Of a stretch of DNA of 64,000 nt, positions 1 through 9,016 are shown piece after piece. Below the pieces are notes generated by a model. That model did no database searches. It worked only from the letters and a program-made list of their open reading frames with translations, and was not told where the DNA came from. The translations under genes and the position numbers were made by a program. The DNA lies in contig NZ_MUXW01000020.1 in assembly GCF_002015085.1 (NCBI RefSeq), positions 1-64,000 of the forward strand. The letters are read 5' to 3'. The first letter of the stretch is position 1; each line of letters opens with the position of its first letter. The stretch comes from Glaesserella parasuis. Lineage in GTDB: Bacteria; Pseudomonadota; Gammaproteobacteria; Enterobacterales; Pasteurellaceae.

Positions 1-142
1 AGTCCAAATTTTAATTGAATCTAATTTAGATTTTAAGATAAACGTTTTATAACATTCATTACAAAAATAACGTTGAGTATTATTTTGTATATCATGTTTC
101 TTTATTTTCAGACTTTGGCAAAATGGGCAGTTTTTTGTTCAT
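1..142 (-). pseudogene. Transposase N-terminal zinc-finger fragment, frameshifted
   Basis: Reading leftward from about 139, one frame gives NCPFCQSLKIKKHD, then QRYFCNECYKTF, running off the window edge. Two CxxC pairs about 20 residues apart followed by a KTF motif are typical of the zinc-binding N-terminus of IS1/IS1595-like transposases. The frame begins right after a stop codon. The nearby ATG (140-142) is in another frame, and removing one base from the six-A run (131-136, T on the plus strand) would join them as M-N-K-N-C-P-F-C. I therefore read this as the start of a transposase gene broken by a homopolymer indel, or a slippage-dependent one. The exact IS family is uncertain. Confidence 0.55.
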
Positions 143-239
143 ATTTCAAAAAGAGGGCTTAAAGCCTTGTACTATAAGACTTTAAACCACTTTTTAGCAA
201 CAAATTTGTCTATTACACCAATAAATTACATCTTTTATT

Positions 240-276
240 AAAAAAGGTTAAAGCTTCATCAGGCTTTAACCTTTTT
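240..276. terminator. Stem-loop terminator with A/T flanks
   Basis: Arms AAAAAGGTTAAAGC and GCTTTAACCTTTTT (one extra G at the loop side) flank a short loop, with A-runs and T-runs on either side. This suits termination in either direction between the transposase fragment and the acr operon. A very similar stem lies at 36220-36249. Confidence 0.6.
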
Positions 277-307
277 ACTATGTCGCTATGTCTTGGCTAC
301 TGCACTA

Positions 308-343
308 TCAAAAAAATAAGCAACCCTTACCGAGTTGCTTATT
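308..343 (-). terminator. Intrinsic terminator of the acrRAB operon
   Basis: Perfect 10-bp arms at 315-324 and 334-343 (AATAAGCAAC / GTTGCTTATT) are followed, in the minus direction, by a T-run (A-run at 310-316 on plus). It lies 30 bases past the acrB stop codon. Confidence 0.75.
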
Positions 344-372
344 AATTTTACCGCTACATCAGGAATTAAAGT

Positions 373-3300
373 TTAATCCTTAGCATATTTCGCTTCATCA
401 AACTCTCTCAACGGCTTATGCTCACTACCTAAATAGGTATAGATCACAGGCAATACAAACAGTGTAAAGAGTGTACCGATAGCTAAACCTGCGACAATCA
501 CCATACCAATACTAAAGCGAGCAATCGCACCTGCCCCTGAAGCATAAAGCAGAGGAATAAGACCTGCGATCATCGCGGCAGTCGTCATCATAATCGGACG
601 CAAGCGGATAGTTGCAGCGTGGAAAATAGCATCACGGCGAGATTTTCCGTGAAGCAACTGCTCTTCTTTTGCCACTTCACACATCAAGATACCGTGTTTT
701 GTTATCAAGCCTACGAGGGTGATTAAGCCGACTTGAGAATAAATATTCAAGGTTGCACCTGATACTTTCATAATACCCAAAATATTCATCACCAATAACG
801 CCCCACTGATTGCTAGCGGAACAGAAACTAAAATCACCAACGGATCACGCCACGATTCAAACTGAATAGCTAAGACGATATAAATCATCACAACTGCCAG
901 CACAAAGGTAAACATTAATGCGTTACCCTCTTGGATATATTGACGAGATTCAGCTTTAAAATCATATTGATAGCCTGATGGCAAGGAGCGAGCTAACTCA
1001 GCTTCAGCCCATTTTACGGCATCACCAATAGAACCCGACACCACACCGCCAATTGTTGCCGAGTTAAGCTGGTTCATTCGGCTGAGGGAAGCTGGTTCTG
1101 TACTTAATTCCATTGTGACAAAAGAACCCAATGGGATAGATTGTCCGCTCGCTGTTGTCACATAGTAGTTCATTAAATCCTCTGGATTTAATCGGTCATT
1201 TCTCACCGCTTGCGATACAATCGGATAAGCTCTGGAATCAATATCAACACGAGTAACTATAGCCCCTGACAAGAACGAACCTAAAGTGCCACTCACCTGT
1301 TGCATCGTTACGCCATAAGTCCCCATTTTCTCACGGTCAAACTTCATCTTCATCGTTGCCGTGTTAAATTTAAGGTCTAAGTTAGCGAAGAAAAATTGCC
1401 CTGACGCTTGTGCTTTGGCTAAAATTTCACTGGCGACTTCTGCAAGTTTTTCATAGCTATCTGCAGTCGTAATAACCAGTGAGAACGGCAGCCCACTTTC
1501 ACCTGTCTGAATTTCAGGGAAAGCAACGGCGTTAATATCCATACCAACCACTTGTTTTGCCATACCTGCAACAATGTCTTTCACTTCAAACTGCGATTTG
1601 CTACGTTCAGACCAATCTTTTAAAGAGATAATCGACAATGAACTGTTGCCACCGTTAAAGCCTGCAATCGACATTGCGCCGTGAACCTCAGGCAATTTAA
1701 CCACTTTCTCATTAAAAGGTTTCATCACTTCCTGCGTATAGTCCAAGTTAGTATTTGCAGGACCAGATCCAAAAGCAACCACAACACCACGGTCTTCAGA
1801 AGGTGCAACCTCACTAGACAATGAAGTAAACAAGAACGGTAAGCTCGCAAAAATAGCAATCGCAAAGAACAGCATAAAGCCACGCACTGCCATCACTGCT
1901 GAAAGCATATTTTGATAACAGCTTGTCATCTTATCTAACATAGCGTGAATGCATTTGACTAAACGCCCTTCTTCACCCTCTTTATGTTCTTTTAACACAC
2001 GGCTAGACATCATCGGCGAAAGGGTTAATGCTGCAATCCCCGAAATAAATACAGCACCAGCAAGGGTTAAAGCAAACTCTTTAAACAGAGATCCTGTAAC
2101 CCCTTCCATTAATGCCATCGGTGAATATACCGCCGCAAGAGTAATGGTCATTGAAATGACAGGCAATGCAATCTCACGCGTCCCAATAATTGCCGCATCG
2201 AAAGGCGTTTTGCCCTCTTTAACGTGACGCTCTACATTTTCCAATACCACAATCGCATCATCTACCACCAAACCAATTGCCAAAATCAATCCTAGCAAGG
2301 TGAGCAAGTTGATCGAGAACCCAAGCATCTGTAATAAGAATAACACCCCAATCAATGAAATCGGGATAGTGATAACAGGGATAATCATCGCACGGAGTGA
2401 ACCTAAGAATAGGATAATCACAATAAGCACAATGATTGTTGCTTCACCAATGGTTTTAATTACCTCAGAAATAGAGCTATTAATCGCAATAGTGCTGTCA
2501 TACAAAATCTCAGCTTTAATGGAAGCGGGCAGATTCTTCTCAATTTGTGCAAATAACGGATAGATATTTTTGGCAACGGTTAATTTGTTTGCCGTTGCTG
2601 CAGACTCAACAGCAATCACCACTGCATCTTTGCCATTTGCTGTGGCTCGAGCATTATCTGAAGATTTATTCAGTTCAACGGTCGCAATATCTTTTAACTT
2701 AATTTGCATACCATCTGCTTTGGTTGCCACAGTAATATTTGCCAGCTCTTCTACCGTTGGAGTTGTCGATAACACCTTGTTTTTATAGACAGTGTAATAA
2801 CCATTTGCACTGCCTGCCGCCGTCGAAAGGTTATTTGCACTTAATGCCGATAACACATTCGCACCTGAAAGGTTATAGCCAGCCATTCTATCTGGATCTA
2901 ACCAAATGCGTAAGCCAAAGGTTGAACCACCAAAGATACCAACGCTAGACACCCCATTGATCGTAAAAAATTGCGGTTTCACCACGCGATTTAGGTAGTC
3001 CGTAACTTGTGGAGATGAAAGATCATCAGAGGTAAAACGAATATACATAAACGCATCATTTGATCCCGATGATACGCTGATCGCAGGATCATCAATGCCA
3101 CTAGGCAAGCTTCCACGAATTGCATTTACTTTAGAAGAAATATCCGATAACGCCTCTTGAGGATTGGTATTTAACTTCATCTTTGCCGTTACCGTCGTAG
3201 TACTTGGTGAACTTGATGAAGTCATATAGTCGATGTTATCTGCCTGTGCAACAGCTTCTTCAATTTGTGACGTAACAAGAGCTTGCATTAAACTTGCATC

Positions 3301-3462
3301 TGCACCCGCATAATTAACACTCACAGTAACAATTGAGATCGTCATCTCAGGATATTCACGCACTTGTAGCTTGCTAATAGACTGTAAGCCTAAGATTGTA
3401 ATCAATAGGCTAATACAGATAGCAAGTACGGGGCGTTTGATAAAAATGTCGGTAAATTTCAC
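373..3462 (-). CDS. acrB: AcrB-like RND multidrug efflux pump, inner-membrane permease
   Basis: This is the proton-driven pump subunit of a tripartite efflux system that expels drugs, dyes and detergents through the envelope. At 1029 residues it has the normal RND length. It shows the two-fold layout of one N-terminal membrane helix, a large periplasmic loop, a six-helix block, then the same again. The proton-relay pair Asp-Asp lies near residue 400 in GLVVDDAIVVLENVERH. It is the last gene of a minus-strand operon acrR-acrA-acrB and starts 11 bases after acrA ends. H. influenzae has the same acrRAB order. No TolC-type partner is encoded here. The RND assignment is firm; the substrate range is not visible. 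Confidence 0.93.
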   Translation of the reverse strand: MKFTDIFIKRPVLAICISLLITILGLQSISKLQVREYPEMTISIVTVSVNYAGADASLMQALVTSQIEEAVAQADNIDYMTSSSSPSTTTVTAKMKLNTNPQEALSDISSKVNAIRGSLPSGIDDPAISVSSGSNDAFMYIRFTSDDLSSPQVTDYLNRVVKPQFFTINGVSSVGIFGGSTFGLRIWLDPDRMAGYNLSGANVLSALSANNLSTAAGSANGYYTVYKNKVLSTTPTVEELANITVATKADGMQIKLKDIATVELNKSSDNARATANGKDAVVIAVESAATANKLTVAKNIYPLFAQIEKNLPASIKAEILYDSTIAINSSISEVIKTIGEATIIVLIVIILFLGSLRAMIIPVITIPISLIGVLFLLQMLGFSINLLTLLGLILAIGLVVDDAIVVLENVERHVKEGKTPFDAAIIGTREIALPVISMTITLAAVYSPMALMEGVTGSLFKEFALTLAGAVFISGIAALTLSPMMSSRVLKEHKEGEEGRLVKCIHAMLDKMTSCYQNMLSAVMAVRGFMLFFAIAIFASLPFLFTSLSSEVAPSEDRGVVVAFGSGPANTNLDYTQEVMKPFNEKVVKLPEVHGAMSIAGFNGGNSSLSIISLKDWSERSKSQFEVKDIVAGMAKQVVGMDINAVAFPEIQTGESGLPFSLVITTADSYEKLAEVASEILAKAQASGQFFFANLDLKFNTATMKMKFDREKMGTYGVTMQQVSGTLGSFLSGAIVTRVDIDSRAYPIVSQAVRNDRLNPEDLMNYYVTTASGQSIPLGSFVTMELSTEPASLSRMNQLNSATIGGVVSGSIGDAVKWAEAELARSLPSGYQYDFKAESRQYIQEGNALMFTFVLAVVMIYIVLAIQFESWRDPLVILVSVPLAISGALLVMNILGIMKVSGATLNIYSQVGLITLVGLITKHGILMCEVAKEEQLLHGKSRRDAIFHAATIRLRPIMMTTAAMIAGLIPLLYASGAGAIARFSIGMVIVAGLAIGTLFTLFVLPVIYTYLGSEHKPLREFDEAKYAKD

Positions 3463-3473
3463 AGCTTACCCCA

Positions 3474-4679
3474 TTACAGTTTTGTTTTTGTCGCTGGTGC
3501 AATAACCCCAACAGGTTGCACATCAGAAATTTGAATTAAGGCGTTATTTTTTAAACGTTGTAAGCCACCAGTGACAATCACATCACCGGCTTTTAAGCCT
3601 TTGCTCAAATGAGAATAGACTCCACTGCGTTCAGCCGTCGTAACTTCCATCTGTTTAGCACGATAGATTTTATTGATGTCTAAACTTTTGTTCATTTCAG
3701 TCATTTTAGTCACTTTTTCCTTATCTTCATCAGATAATGGTTGAAGCACATAAACAGTTTCGCCATACATTGTATAAGTAACCGCAATTTGTGGCACAAC
3801 AACCTGATCGTATAAGGTTGGTAATGCAACATTTAAGCGAGCAAACATACCTGAAAGCAACTTATCTTGCCCTTCTGTGACCACTGCTTCAAGATTAATC
3901 AAACCAGTTGATGTATCCACCGCAGGATCGATAGCGGTAATTTTCGCAGGGAAAGTACGAGCAGGTAGAGCATCAATGGTTGCGGTCACTTTTTGCCCAA
4001 CAAAAATATCTTCTAAGTTAGTCTGAGGTAAGGTAAAACGAATTTTCATCGCAGACTGATCTTCCACACGCACAATTCCTGTGCCAATCGTCACATATTG
4101 CCCTACATTCACATTCACAATACCCGCTTCACCGTCGAAAGGCGCATAAATTTGACGACGCTCAATCTGAGCTTTTGTCGCCTCAATAGTCGCCACAAGT
4201 TGCTCATAAGTTGCTTTGGCATTATCAAATTCCGCTTTTGAAGCACTGCTTGACGCTACTAAGTTACGATAGCGATTATAGTTTGCTCTCGCTGTCGATA
4301 ACTGAGCTTCTGTCGCTTTCAAACTGGCTTGTTCCGCACTGCTATCAATTTCAACTAATAGCTGACCTTTTTTCACTTTATCGCCAGACTTCACCAAAAC
4401 TTTAGTGACCGTGCCAGCCGCCTGTGAACTTAACATAGCCCCTTGATTCGGACGAATAGAACCAACCGCAGAAATAACAGGTGTCCATTCTCTATTTTTA
4501 ACGGTCATCACTGTTACATTGCTCACAGGCTCAGGCATATTCGCCGCAGCTTCAGCCTTTTTCATCGAAATAAACTGTTGCATACCAACAACACCACCAA
4601 ACACGATAAGCACAACCAATAAGGTCACAACAATAGCAAACTGCTTACCCTTCGTTGTCTTTTTCATATTTATTATCAT
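3474..4679 (-). CDS. acrA: AcrA-like periplasmic adaptor of RND efflux pump
   Basis: This membrane-fusion protein links the RND pump to an outer-membrane channel. A single N-terminal hydrophobic segment (about residues 15-33) anchors it. The following part is the lipoyl/barrel-sandwich domain (AGTVTKVLVKSGDKVKKGQLL), interrupted by an alpha-helical hairpin (about 110-170), then a beta-barrel domain. There is no lipobox cysteine, so it is anchored by a transmembrane helix rather than lipid. The first ATG has GGAG five bases upstream and is preferred over the second Met (residue 5). It lies 22 bases after acrR and 11 before acrB, so the three are co-transcribed. Confidence 0.9.
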   Translation of the reverse strand: MIINMKKTTKGKQFAIVVTLLVVLIVFGGVVGMQQFISMKKAEAAANMPEPVSNVTVMTVKNREWTPVISAVGSIRPNQGAMLSSQAAGTVTKVLVKSGDKVKKGQLLVEIDSSAEQASLKATEAQLSTARANYNRYRNLVASSSASKAEFDNAKATYEQLVATIEATKAQIERRQIYAPFDGEAGIVNVNVGQYVTIGTGIVRVEDQSAMKIRFTLPQTNLEDIFVGQKVTATIDALPARTFPAKITAIDPAVDTSTGLINLEAVVTEGQDKLLSGMFARLNVALPTLYDQVVVPQIAVTYTMYGETVYVLQPLSDEDKEKVTKMTEMNKSLDINKIYRAKQMEVTTAERSGVYSHLSKGLKAGDVIVTGGLQRLKNNALIQISDVQPVGVIAPATKTKL

Positions 4680-4701
4680 ATTTTCTCCATATCAATTTTG
4701 A

Positions 4702-5283
4702 TTAAATCGTAATCGCTTTCCAAGTACGGATAATCACTTCTTCAAGCATCTCTTGAGCATAAGGTTGATTTAACATTAACTGCTGATACATCAACTCCCA
4801 CGCTGTTTTCATACTAATTGCAAGTAAAACAAAAGGCGGTAAGTTCGCAATAATATTTTGCGATTGCCCCTGCTTGACAAATTTATTCCACGTCACCCAA
4901 TCTGCATTCAAACATTCCACCATTGTCGCTTGAAATTGTGGTAGCGACTCGTACTGATGCATATTTTTAACAATATTAGGGTTATCCAACATAAACTGCC
5001 AAGTTGCATTCCACAATTTTTTATATTGCTCAAACAGAGGCAAATCAGGATCATATTCCCGATCTACCGCAGAATGAAACGTATTAAACAAATACAACAC
5101 AAGCTGATTAAGCAAAGTCTCTTTATCCTTAAAATAAAGATAGATCGTACCCACAGATACCCCAGCTTCTTTTGCAATTTTGTGGGTCGAAAGGTTTTGA
5201 ACCCCTTCTTTTGCCATCAACCTATCTGTTGCATTGAGAATACACATTGCCACCTCATTTTGAGGCAAAATATCCTTAAACAT
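4702..5283 (-). CDS. acrR: TetR/AcrR family repressor of the efflux operon
   Basis: This 193-residue protein has an N-terminal helix-turn-helix (about residues 25-50: ILNATDRLMAKEGVQNLSTH, IAKEAGVSVGTIYLYFKDKE) typical of TetR regulators. Its divergent C-terminal domain should bind ligand. It is the first gene of the acrRAB operon, so it probably represses its own operon until a pump substrate binds. A perfect palindrome just upstream (5302-5315) is the likely operator. It corresponds to the AcrR-like gene that precedes acrAB in H. influenzae. Confidence 0.88.
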   Translation of the reverse strand: MFKDILPQNEVAMCILNATDRLMAKEGVQNLSTHKIAKEAGVSVGTIYLYFKDKETLLNQLVLYLFNTFHSAVDREYDPDLPLFEQYKKLWNATWQFMLDNPNIVKNMHQYESLPQFQATMVECLNADWVTWNKFVKQGQSQNIIANLPPFVLLAISMKTAWELMYQQLMLNQPYAQEMLEEVIIRTWKAITI

Positions 5284-5301
5284 AAAAACAACTCAAGTTA
5301 C

Positions 5302-5315
5302 TGAACGTTCGTTCA
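5302..5315. promoter_or_regulatory. Probable AcrR operator
   Basis: The sequence TGAACGTTCGTTCA is a perfect inverted repeat of 6-bp arms (TGAACG/CGTTCA) around a TT centre, 19 bases upstream of the acrR start codon. TetR-family repressors bind such palindromes in their own promoters. The assignment is from position and symmetry only. Confidence 0.55.
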
Positions 5316-5377
5316 TTCTACTGAGAAAAAAAGATTTTCGCAAAATTTAAAGTTTAAGTTTTGTAAATCATAGATTT

Positions 5378-5399
5378 GCGCAAACGGTTGCGTTATAAT
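5378..5399 (+). promoter_or_regulatory. PUR box overlapping the purH promoter
   Basis: GCGCAAACGGTTGCGT (5378-5393) is close to the PurR operator consensus ACGCAAACGTTTGCGT. It is followed at once by a perfect -10 hexamer TATAAT (5394-5399). A weak -35 (TAGATT, 5371-5376) lies 17 bases upstream. PurR with hypoxanthine or guanine bound here should block transcription of purH. Confidence 0.8.
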
Positions 5400-5414
5400 C
5401 ATCCCTATGATCAA

Positions 5415-5492
5415 GTAGGGACGCCACGCCTGGCGTCCACTTAATTCAATCTTATATACATATTCAAAGGACACCAAGCGTGGTGTCCCTAC
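5415..5492. repeat. GTAGGG...CCCTAC dyad repeat (double hairpin) in purH leader
   Basis: The element begins GTAGGGACGCCA and ends TGGTGTCCCTAC. Each half is itself an imperfect hairpin (GGACGCCACGCC..GGCGTCC and GGACACCAAGC..GTGGTGTCC). It sits between the purH promoter and its start codon, so it would be in the transcript. Related elements occur at 25690, 27776, 30491, 33098, 33902 and 35792. Confidence 0.7.
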
Positions 5493-5524
5493 ATTATTTT
5501 TATTCAAATACAAAGGAACCCATA

Positions 5525-7123
5525 ATGGCTCATCGTCCAATCCAACAAGTATTATTAAGTGTGTCTGACAAAACAGGCATTGTCGAATTTGCTCAAGGCT
5601 TAGTTCAACGTGGTGTAAAACTACTCTCAACCGGCGGAACAGCAAAATTACTCGCAGACAACGGTTTACCTGTAACCGAAGTATCGGACTACACAGGCTT
5701 CCCAGAAATGATGGATGGACGTGTTAAAACCCTACACCCGAAAGTACACGGTGGGATCTTAGGTCGCCGAGGCACAGACGATGAAATTATGGCACAACAC
5801 AGCATTGAACGAATTGATATGGTCGTGGTTAATCTCTACCCATTTGTCGCCACCGTTGCTAAACCGAACTGCACTCTTGAAGATGCGGTAGAAAATATCG
5901 ACATTGGCGGACCTACAATGGTGCGTTCTGCGGCGAAAAATCATAAAGATGTTGCGATTGTCGTCAATAACAACGACTTTAACGCTATTCTTGCTGAAAT
6001 GGATCAAAACCAAAACTCACTCACCTTAGAAACCCGTTTCAACCTTGCAATCAAAGCCTTTGAACACACCGCTCAATACGACTCAATGATTGCCAACTAC
6101 TTCGGACAAAAAGTACCGCCATATCAAGGTGCTGAGGAAGAAGATATTACCCAAGTCTGCGGACAGTTCCCACGCACATTAAACTTAAATTTCACCCGTA
6201 AACAGACAATGCGTTACGGTGAAAACAGCCACCAAAATGCCGCATTCTATGTCGAAAACGAACTGAAAGAAGCGTCTGTGGCAACCGCAGTTCAACTACA
6301 AGGCAAAGCGCTTTCCTACAACAACATTGCAGACACGGACGCAGCCCTTGAATGTGTTAAAGAATTTAACGAGCCAGCTTGTGTGATCGTTAAACACGCC
6401 AACCCTTGCGGTGTCGCTCTTGGCAAAGATATTTTAGAAGCCTACAACCGAGCTTACCAAACCGACCCAACTTCTGCCTTTGGTGGCATTATCGCCTTTA
6501 ACCGTGAATTAGACGGCGAAACGGCACAAACAATCGTAGATCGCCAGTTTGTCGAAGTGATCATCGCCCCAACCATCTCTGAAGCAGCCAAAGAAGCCTT
6601 AGCGAAAAAGAAAAACGTTCGTGTATTAGCGTGTGGCGAATTTAGCGAAGCACAACCACGTTTAGACTTCAAACGTGTCAATGGTGGCTTACTAGTCCAA
6701 GATGCCGACCAAGGACAAGTTGCTGTTGAAGATTTACAATTTGTATCTGAACGCAAACCAACCCAAGAAGAATTAGACGATTTACTCTTCTGCTGGAAAG
6801 TGGCGAAATACGTTAAATCCAATGCGATTGTCTATGCGAAAAATAAACAAACGATTGGTATCGGTGCGGGACAAATGAGCCGAGTGTATTCCGCGAAAAT
6901 CGCAGGGATCAAAGCAGAAGACGAAGGCTTACAAGTGGCAGACTGTGTAATGGCATCTGATGCCTTCTTCCCATTCCGTGACGGCATTGATGCCGCGGCA
7001 AAAGTCGGTATTACTTGCGTTATCCACCCAGGTGGCTCAATGCGAGATCAAGAAGTAATTGATGCTGCCAACGAACACGGAATGGCGATGGTATTAACGG
7101 GAATGCGTCATTTCCGTCATTGA
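5525..7123 (+). CDS. purH: Bifunctional AICAR transformylase / IMP cyclohydrolase
   Basis: PurH carries out the last two steps of IMP synthesis: it formylates AICAR with 10-formyl-THF and closes the ring. The N-terminal part (about 1-200) is the MGS-like cyclohydrolase domain (LLSVSDKTGIVEFAQGL, STGGTAKLL). The rest is the transformylase domain, with the catalytic Lys-His in KHANPCG near residue 290 and a C-terminal FPFRDGID..HPGGS motif. The start is ATG 5525 (MAHRPIQQ), preceded by AAGGA, and not the earlier in-frame ATG inside the leader repeat. The resulting 532 residues fit the family. In H. influenzae purD follows; here the next gene is metC on the other strand. Confidence 0.96.
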   Translation: MAHRPIQQVLLSVSDKTGIVEFAQGLVQRGVKLLSTGGTAKLLADNGLPVTEVSDYTGFPEMMDGRVKTLHPKVHGGILGRRGTDDEIMAQHSIERIDMVVVNLYPFVATVAKPNCTLEDAVENIDIGGPTMVRSAAKNHKDVAIVVNNNDFNAILAEMDQNQNSLTLETRFNLAIKAFEHTAQYDSMIANYFGQKVPPYQGAEEEDITQVCGQFPRTLNLNFTRKQTMRYGENSHQNAAFYVENELKEASVATAVQLQGKALSYNNIADTDAALECVKEFNEPACVIVKHANPCGVALGKDILEAYNRAYQTDPTSAFGGIIAFNRELDGETAQTIVDRQFVEVIIAPTISEAAKEALAKKKNVRVLACGEFSEAQPRLDFKRVNGGLLVQDADQGQVAVEDLQFVSERKPTQEELDDLLFCWKVAKYVKSNAIVYAKNKQTIGIGAGQMSRVYSAKIAGIKAEDEGLQVADCVMASDAFFPFRDGIDAAAKVGITCVIHPGGSMRDQEVIDAANEHGMAMVLTGMRHFRH

Positions 7124-7145
7124 AATCCCTATCAGCCTTTTGGGA

Positions 7146-7171
7146 ACCTTCCTCCGTAAGCGGGGGAAGGT
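7146..7171. repeat. CTTCCCCCGTAAACGGGGGAAG-type dyad repeat
   Basis: A hairpin with ACCTTCC(T)CC and GGGGGAAGGT arms lies between the convergent purH and metC genes. It belongs to a second repeat family, with copies near 11548, 25085, 28461, 28579 and 63694. It may also help end transcription of both genes, although it lacks a clear T-run. Confidence 0.6.
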
Positions 7172-7198
7172 ATGAAAACAAATATATTCTGAAGATAT

Positions 7199-8401
7199 TT
7201 ACGATGTAATTCGCTCAAACCCTGCTTCAAGATCAGCAATCAAATCTTTCACATCTTCCAAACCAATATGAACACGAATCAGCGTCCCTGTTAATTTACG
7301 TTCAATGGCTGGGCGAATACGTTCAATCTCTTTAGGTTGATTAGCCAAAATTAACGACTCAAATCCACCCCAAGAATATGCCATTGAGAAAACCTCAAAA
7401 TGGTCGAGAAAATTCGCAAGCTCTTCATCAGATAAGGTTTTGCAAAGTTCAAAGGAAAATAGACCGCTTGAACCTTTAAAATCACGTTTAAAATATGTGT
7501 TTCCTGGACAGCTAGGTAGCGCAGGGTGATAAACCGCTTTGACTTCAGAGCGTTGAGCCAGCCATTGAGCCACAATAAGACTACTTTCTTCGTGTTGTTT
7601 TAAGCGAATACCTAAGGTGCGTAAGCCACGAGCGGTGACATAGGCAGAATCAGCATCAACCATTTGCCCCATTAAATAAGAGTGTTCGCGTAGCTGATCC
7701 CAACAACGAGCATTTGAAACGGCAGTACCAATCATTGTGTCAGAATGCCCCACAAGGTATTTTGTTCCTGCTTGGATTGAAATATCAATGCCGTGTTCAA
7801 GAGCTGGAAAAAGAATGCCTGCAGACCAAGTATTGTCAATCATAATCACAATTTCAGGGTTGATTGCTCTTGCAGTACGAACAATCGTTGGAATATCAGG
7901 AACTTCCATTGTCAGTGAACTTGGCGATTCGAGAAAAAGCACTTTGGTATTCGGCTGAATTAGCGTTGCAATTCCTTCCGCCATTAATGGATCATAGAAA
8001 GAGGTTGAAACCCCCATTTTCTTTAATACGATACGACAAAAATCTTGCGTTGGTTCATAGGCTGCTCCAGTCATCAGAACGTGATCGCCTGGTTGTACAA
8101 AGGATAAAATCGCATTACTGACCGCCGCTGCACCGCAAGGGTAAAGGTAGCAACCAGCTCCATTTTCTAGTTCACACATTGCATCTTGTAGAGCAAAATG
8201 AGTTAGTGTGCCACGTCTGCCGTAAAATAAAGCCCCTTTATAGCGGTTTTTGGTGGCTTCTTTTTTGTCTGCAACAGAATCAAATACAAGGGAAGAGGCT
8301 CGTTGAATAACGCTATTTACAGAACCTTGGGTGTAACGTTTTTTTCGCCCTGCGTGAACAAGTTGAGTTGCTAAGTTGTGCTTTGTCATATTGATGTCCA
8401 T
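7199..8401 (-). CDS. metC: Cystathionine beta-lyase
   Basis: MetC is a PLP enzyme of methionine biosynthesis that splits cystathionine into homocysteine, pyruvate and ammonia. The 400-residue protein has the Cys/Met-metabolism PLP fold, with the cofactor lysine in IQAGTKYLVGHSDTMIG near residue 210 and the active-site loop LFYGRRGTLTHFAL near residue 60. The LYPCGAAAVSNA segment also matches MetC better than MetB. It starts 16 bases inside the end of ogt, so the two are translationally linked. No MetJ-type site was noticed upstream. Confidence 0.92.
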   Translation of the reverse strand: MDINMTKHNLATQLVHAGRKKRYTQGSVNSVIQRASSLVFDSVADKKEATKNRYKGALFYGRRGTLTHFALQDAMCELENGAGCYLYPCGAAAVSNAILSFVQPGDHVLMTGAAYEPTQDFCRIVLKKMGVSTSFYDPLMAEGIATLIQPNTKVLFLESPSSLTMEVPDIPTIVRTARAINPEIVIMIDNTWSAGILFPALEHGIDISIQAGTKYLVGHSDTMIGTAVSNARCWDQLREHSYLMGQMVDADSAYVTARGLRTLGIRLKQHEESSLIVAQWLAQRSEVKAVYHPALPSCPGNTYFKRDFKGSSGLFSFELCKTLSDEELANFLDHFEVFSMAYSWGGFESLILANQPKEIERIRPAIERKLTGTLIRVHIGLEDVKDLIADLEAGFERITS

Positions 8402-8949
8402 TTTTTATGTTTTGGGTTTACAAATTCAGTGCCTTTATTTTGATAAGAAATACCTTCTAATTCAAGTAGATAACGTTTAGCGGGAAGCCCACCACCAAAA
8501 CCAGTAAGCGCTTGCGTTTTGCCTAACACTCGGTGGCAAGGTATTAAAATCGAAATCGGGTTGCGTCCAACAGCTCCTCCAACAGCCCTAACGGCGTTAG
8601 GATTATTTAACTGCTTGGCAATATCTCCGTAGCTTACCGTTTTACCATAAGGAATCTCAAGCAATATTTTCCAAACAGCTTGCTGAAAAGCAGTACCCTG
8701 AGGGTTTAAAAAATCTAGCTGACAAAACGCCACGTTTTCCCCTGAAAAATAGCGGTTTAATACTTGCACTGTTTTGCAAAATAGTTGTTGAATTTCACCG
8801 CTTGCCTGTTCTGAACTTTTCCATTGTTGAAAGTTAAGTGTTTGTTGCTCTTGTTCAAATTCAATGCCAAGTAAACCTGTTTGGTTTGCAATAAGAAGCA
8901 ATTTCCCCACTGGCGAATCATAAAATTGATAGAATATCTGAAATTTCAT
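8386..8949 (-). CDS. ogt: O6-methylguanine-DNA methyltransferase
   Basis: This suicide repair protein moves the alkyl group from O6-alkylguanine in DNA to its own cysteine. The acceptor Cys138 lies in the signature IPCHRV, preceded by the helix-turn-helix and arginine-finger segment (IPYGKTVSYGDIAKQLNNPNAVRAVGGAVGRNP). The N-terminal half lacks the Ada zinc domain, so it is the constitutive Ogt/MGMT type (187 residues). It overlaps metC by 16 bases, an unusual operon pairing that probably reflects only compaction. Confidence 0.92.
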   Translation of the reverse strand: MKFQIFYQFYDSPVGKLLLIANQTGLLGIEFEQEQQTLNFQQWKSSEQASGEIQQLFCKTVQVLNRYFSGENVAFCQLDFLNPQGTAFQQAVWKILLEIPYGKTVSYGDIAKQLNNPNAVRAVGGAVGRNPISILIPCHRVLGKTQALTGFGGGLPAKRYLLELEGISYQNKGTEFVNPKHKKWTSI

Positions 8950-8966
8950 AGGATTATCCTAAAACA

Positions 8967-8996
8967 AAAGGCGTGTCACTTAGTGTACACGCCTTT
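8967..8996 (-). terminator. Intrinsic terminator of fadL
   Basis: Perfect 10-bp arms AAAGGCGTGT (8967-8976) and ACACGCCTTT (8987-8996) are followed in the minus direction by TTTTGTTTT, 20 bases past the fadL stop codon. Confidence 0.8.
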
Positions 8997-9016
8997 GAGG
9001 TTACATCAAATGAAAA

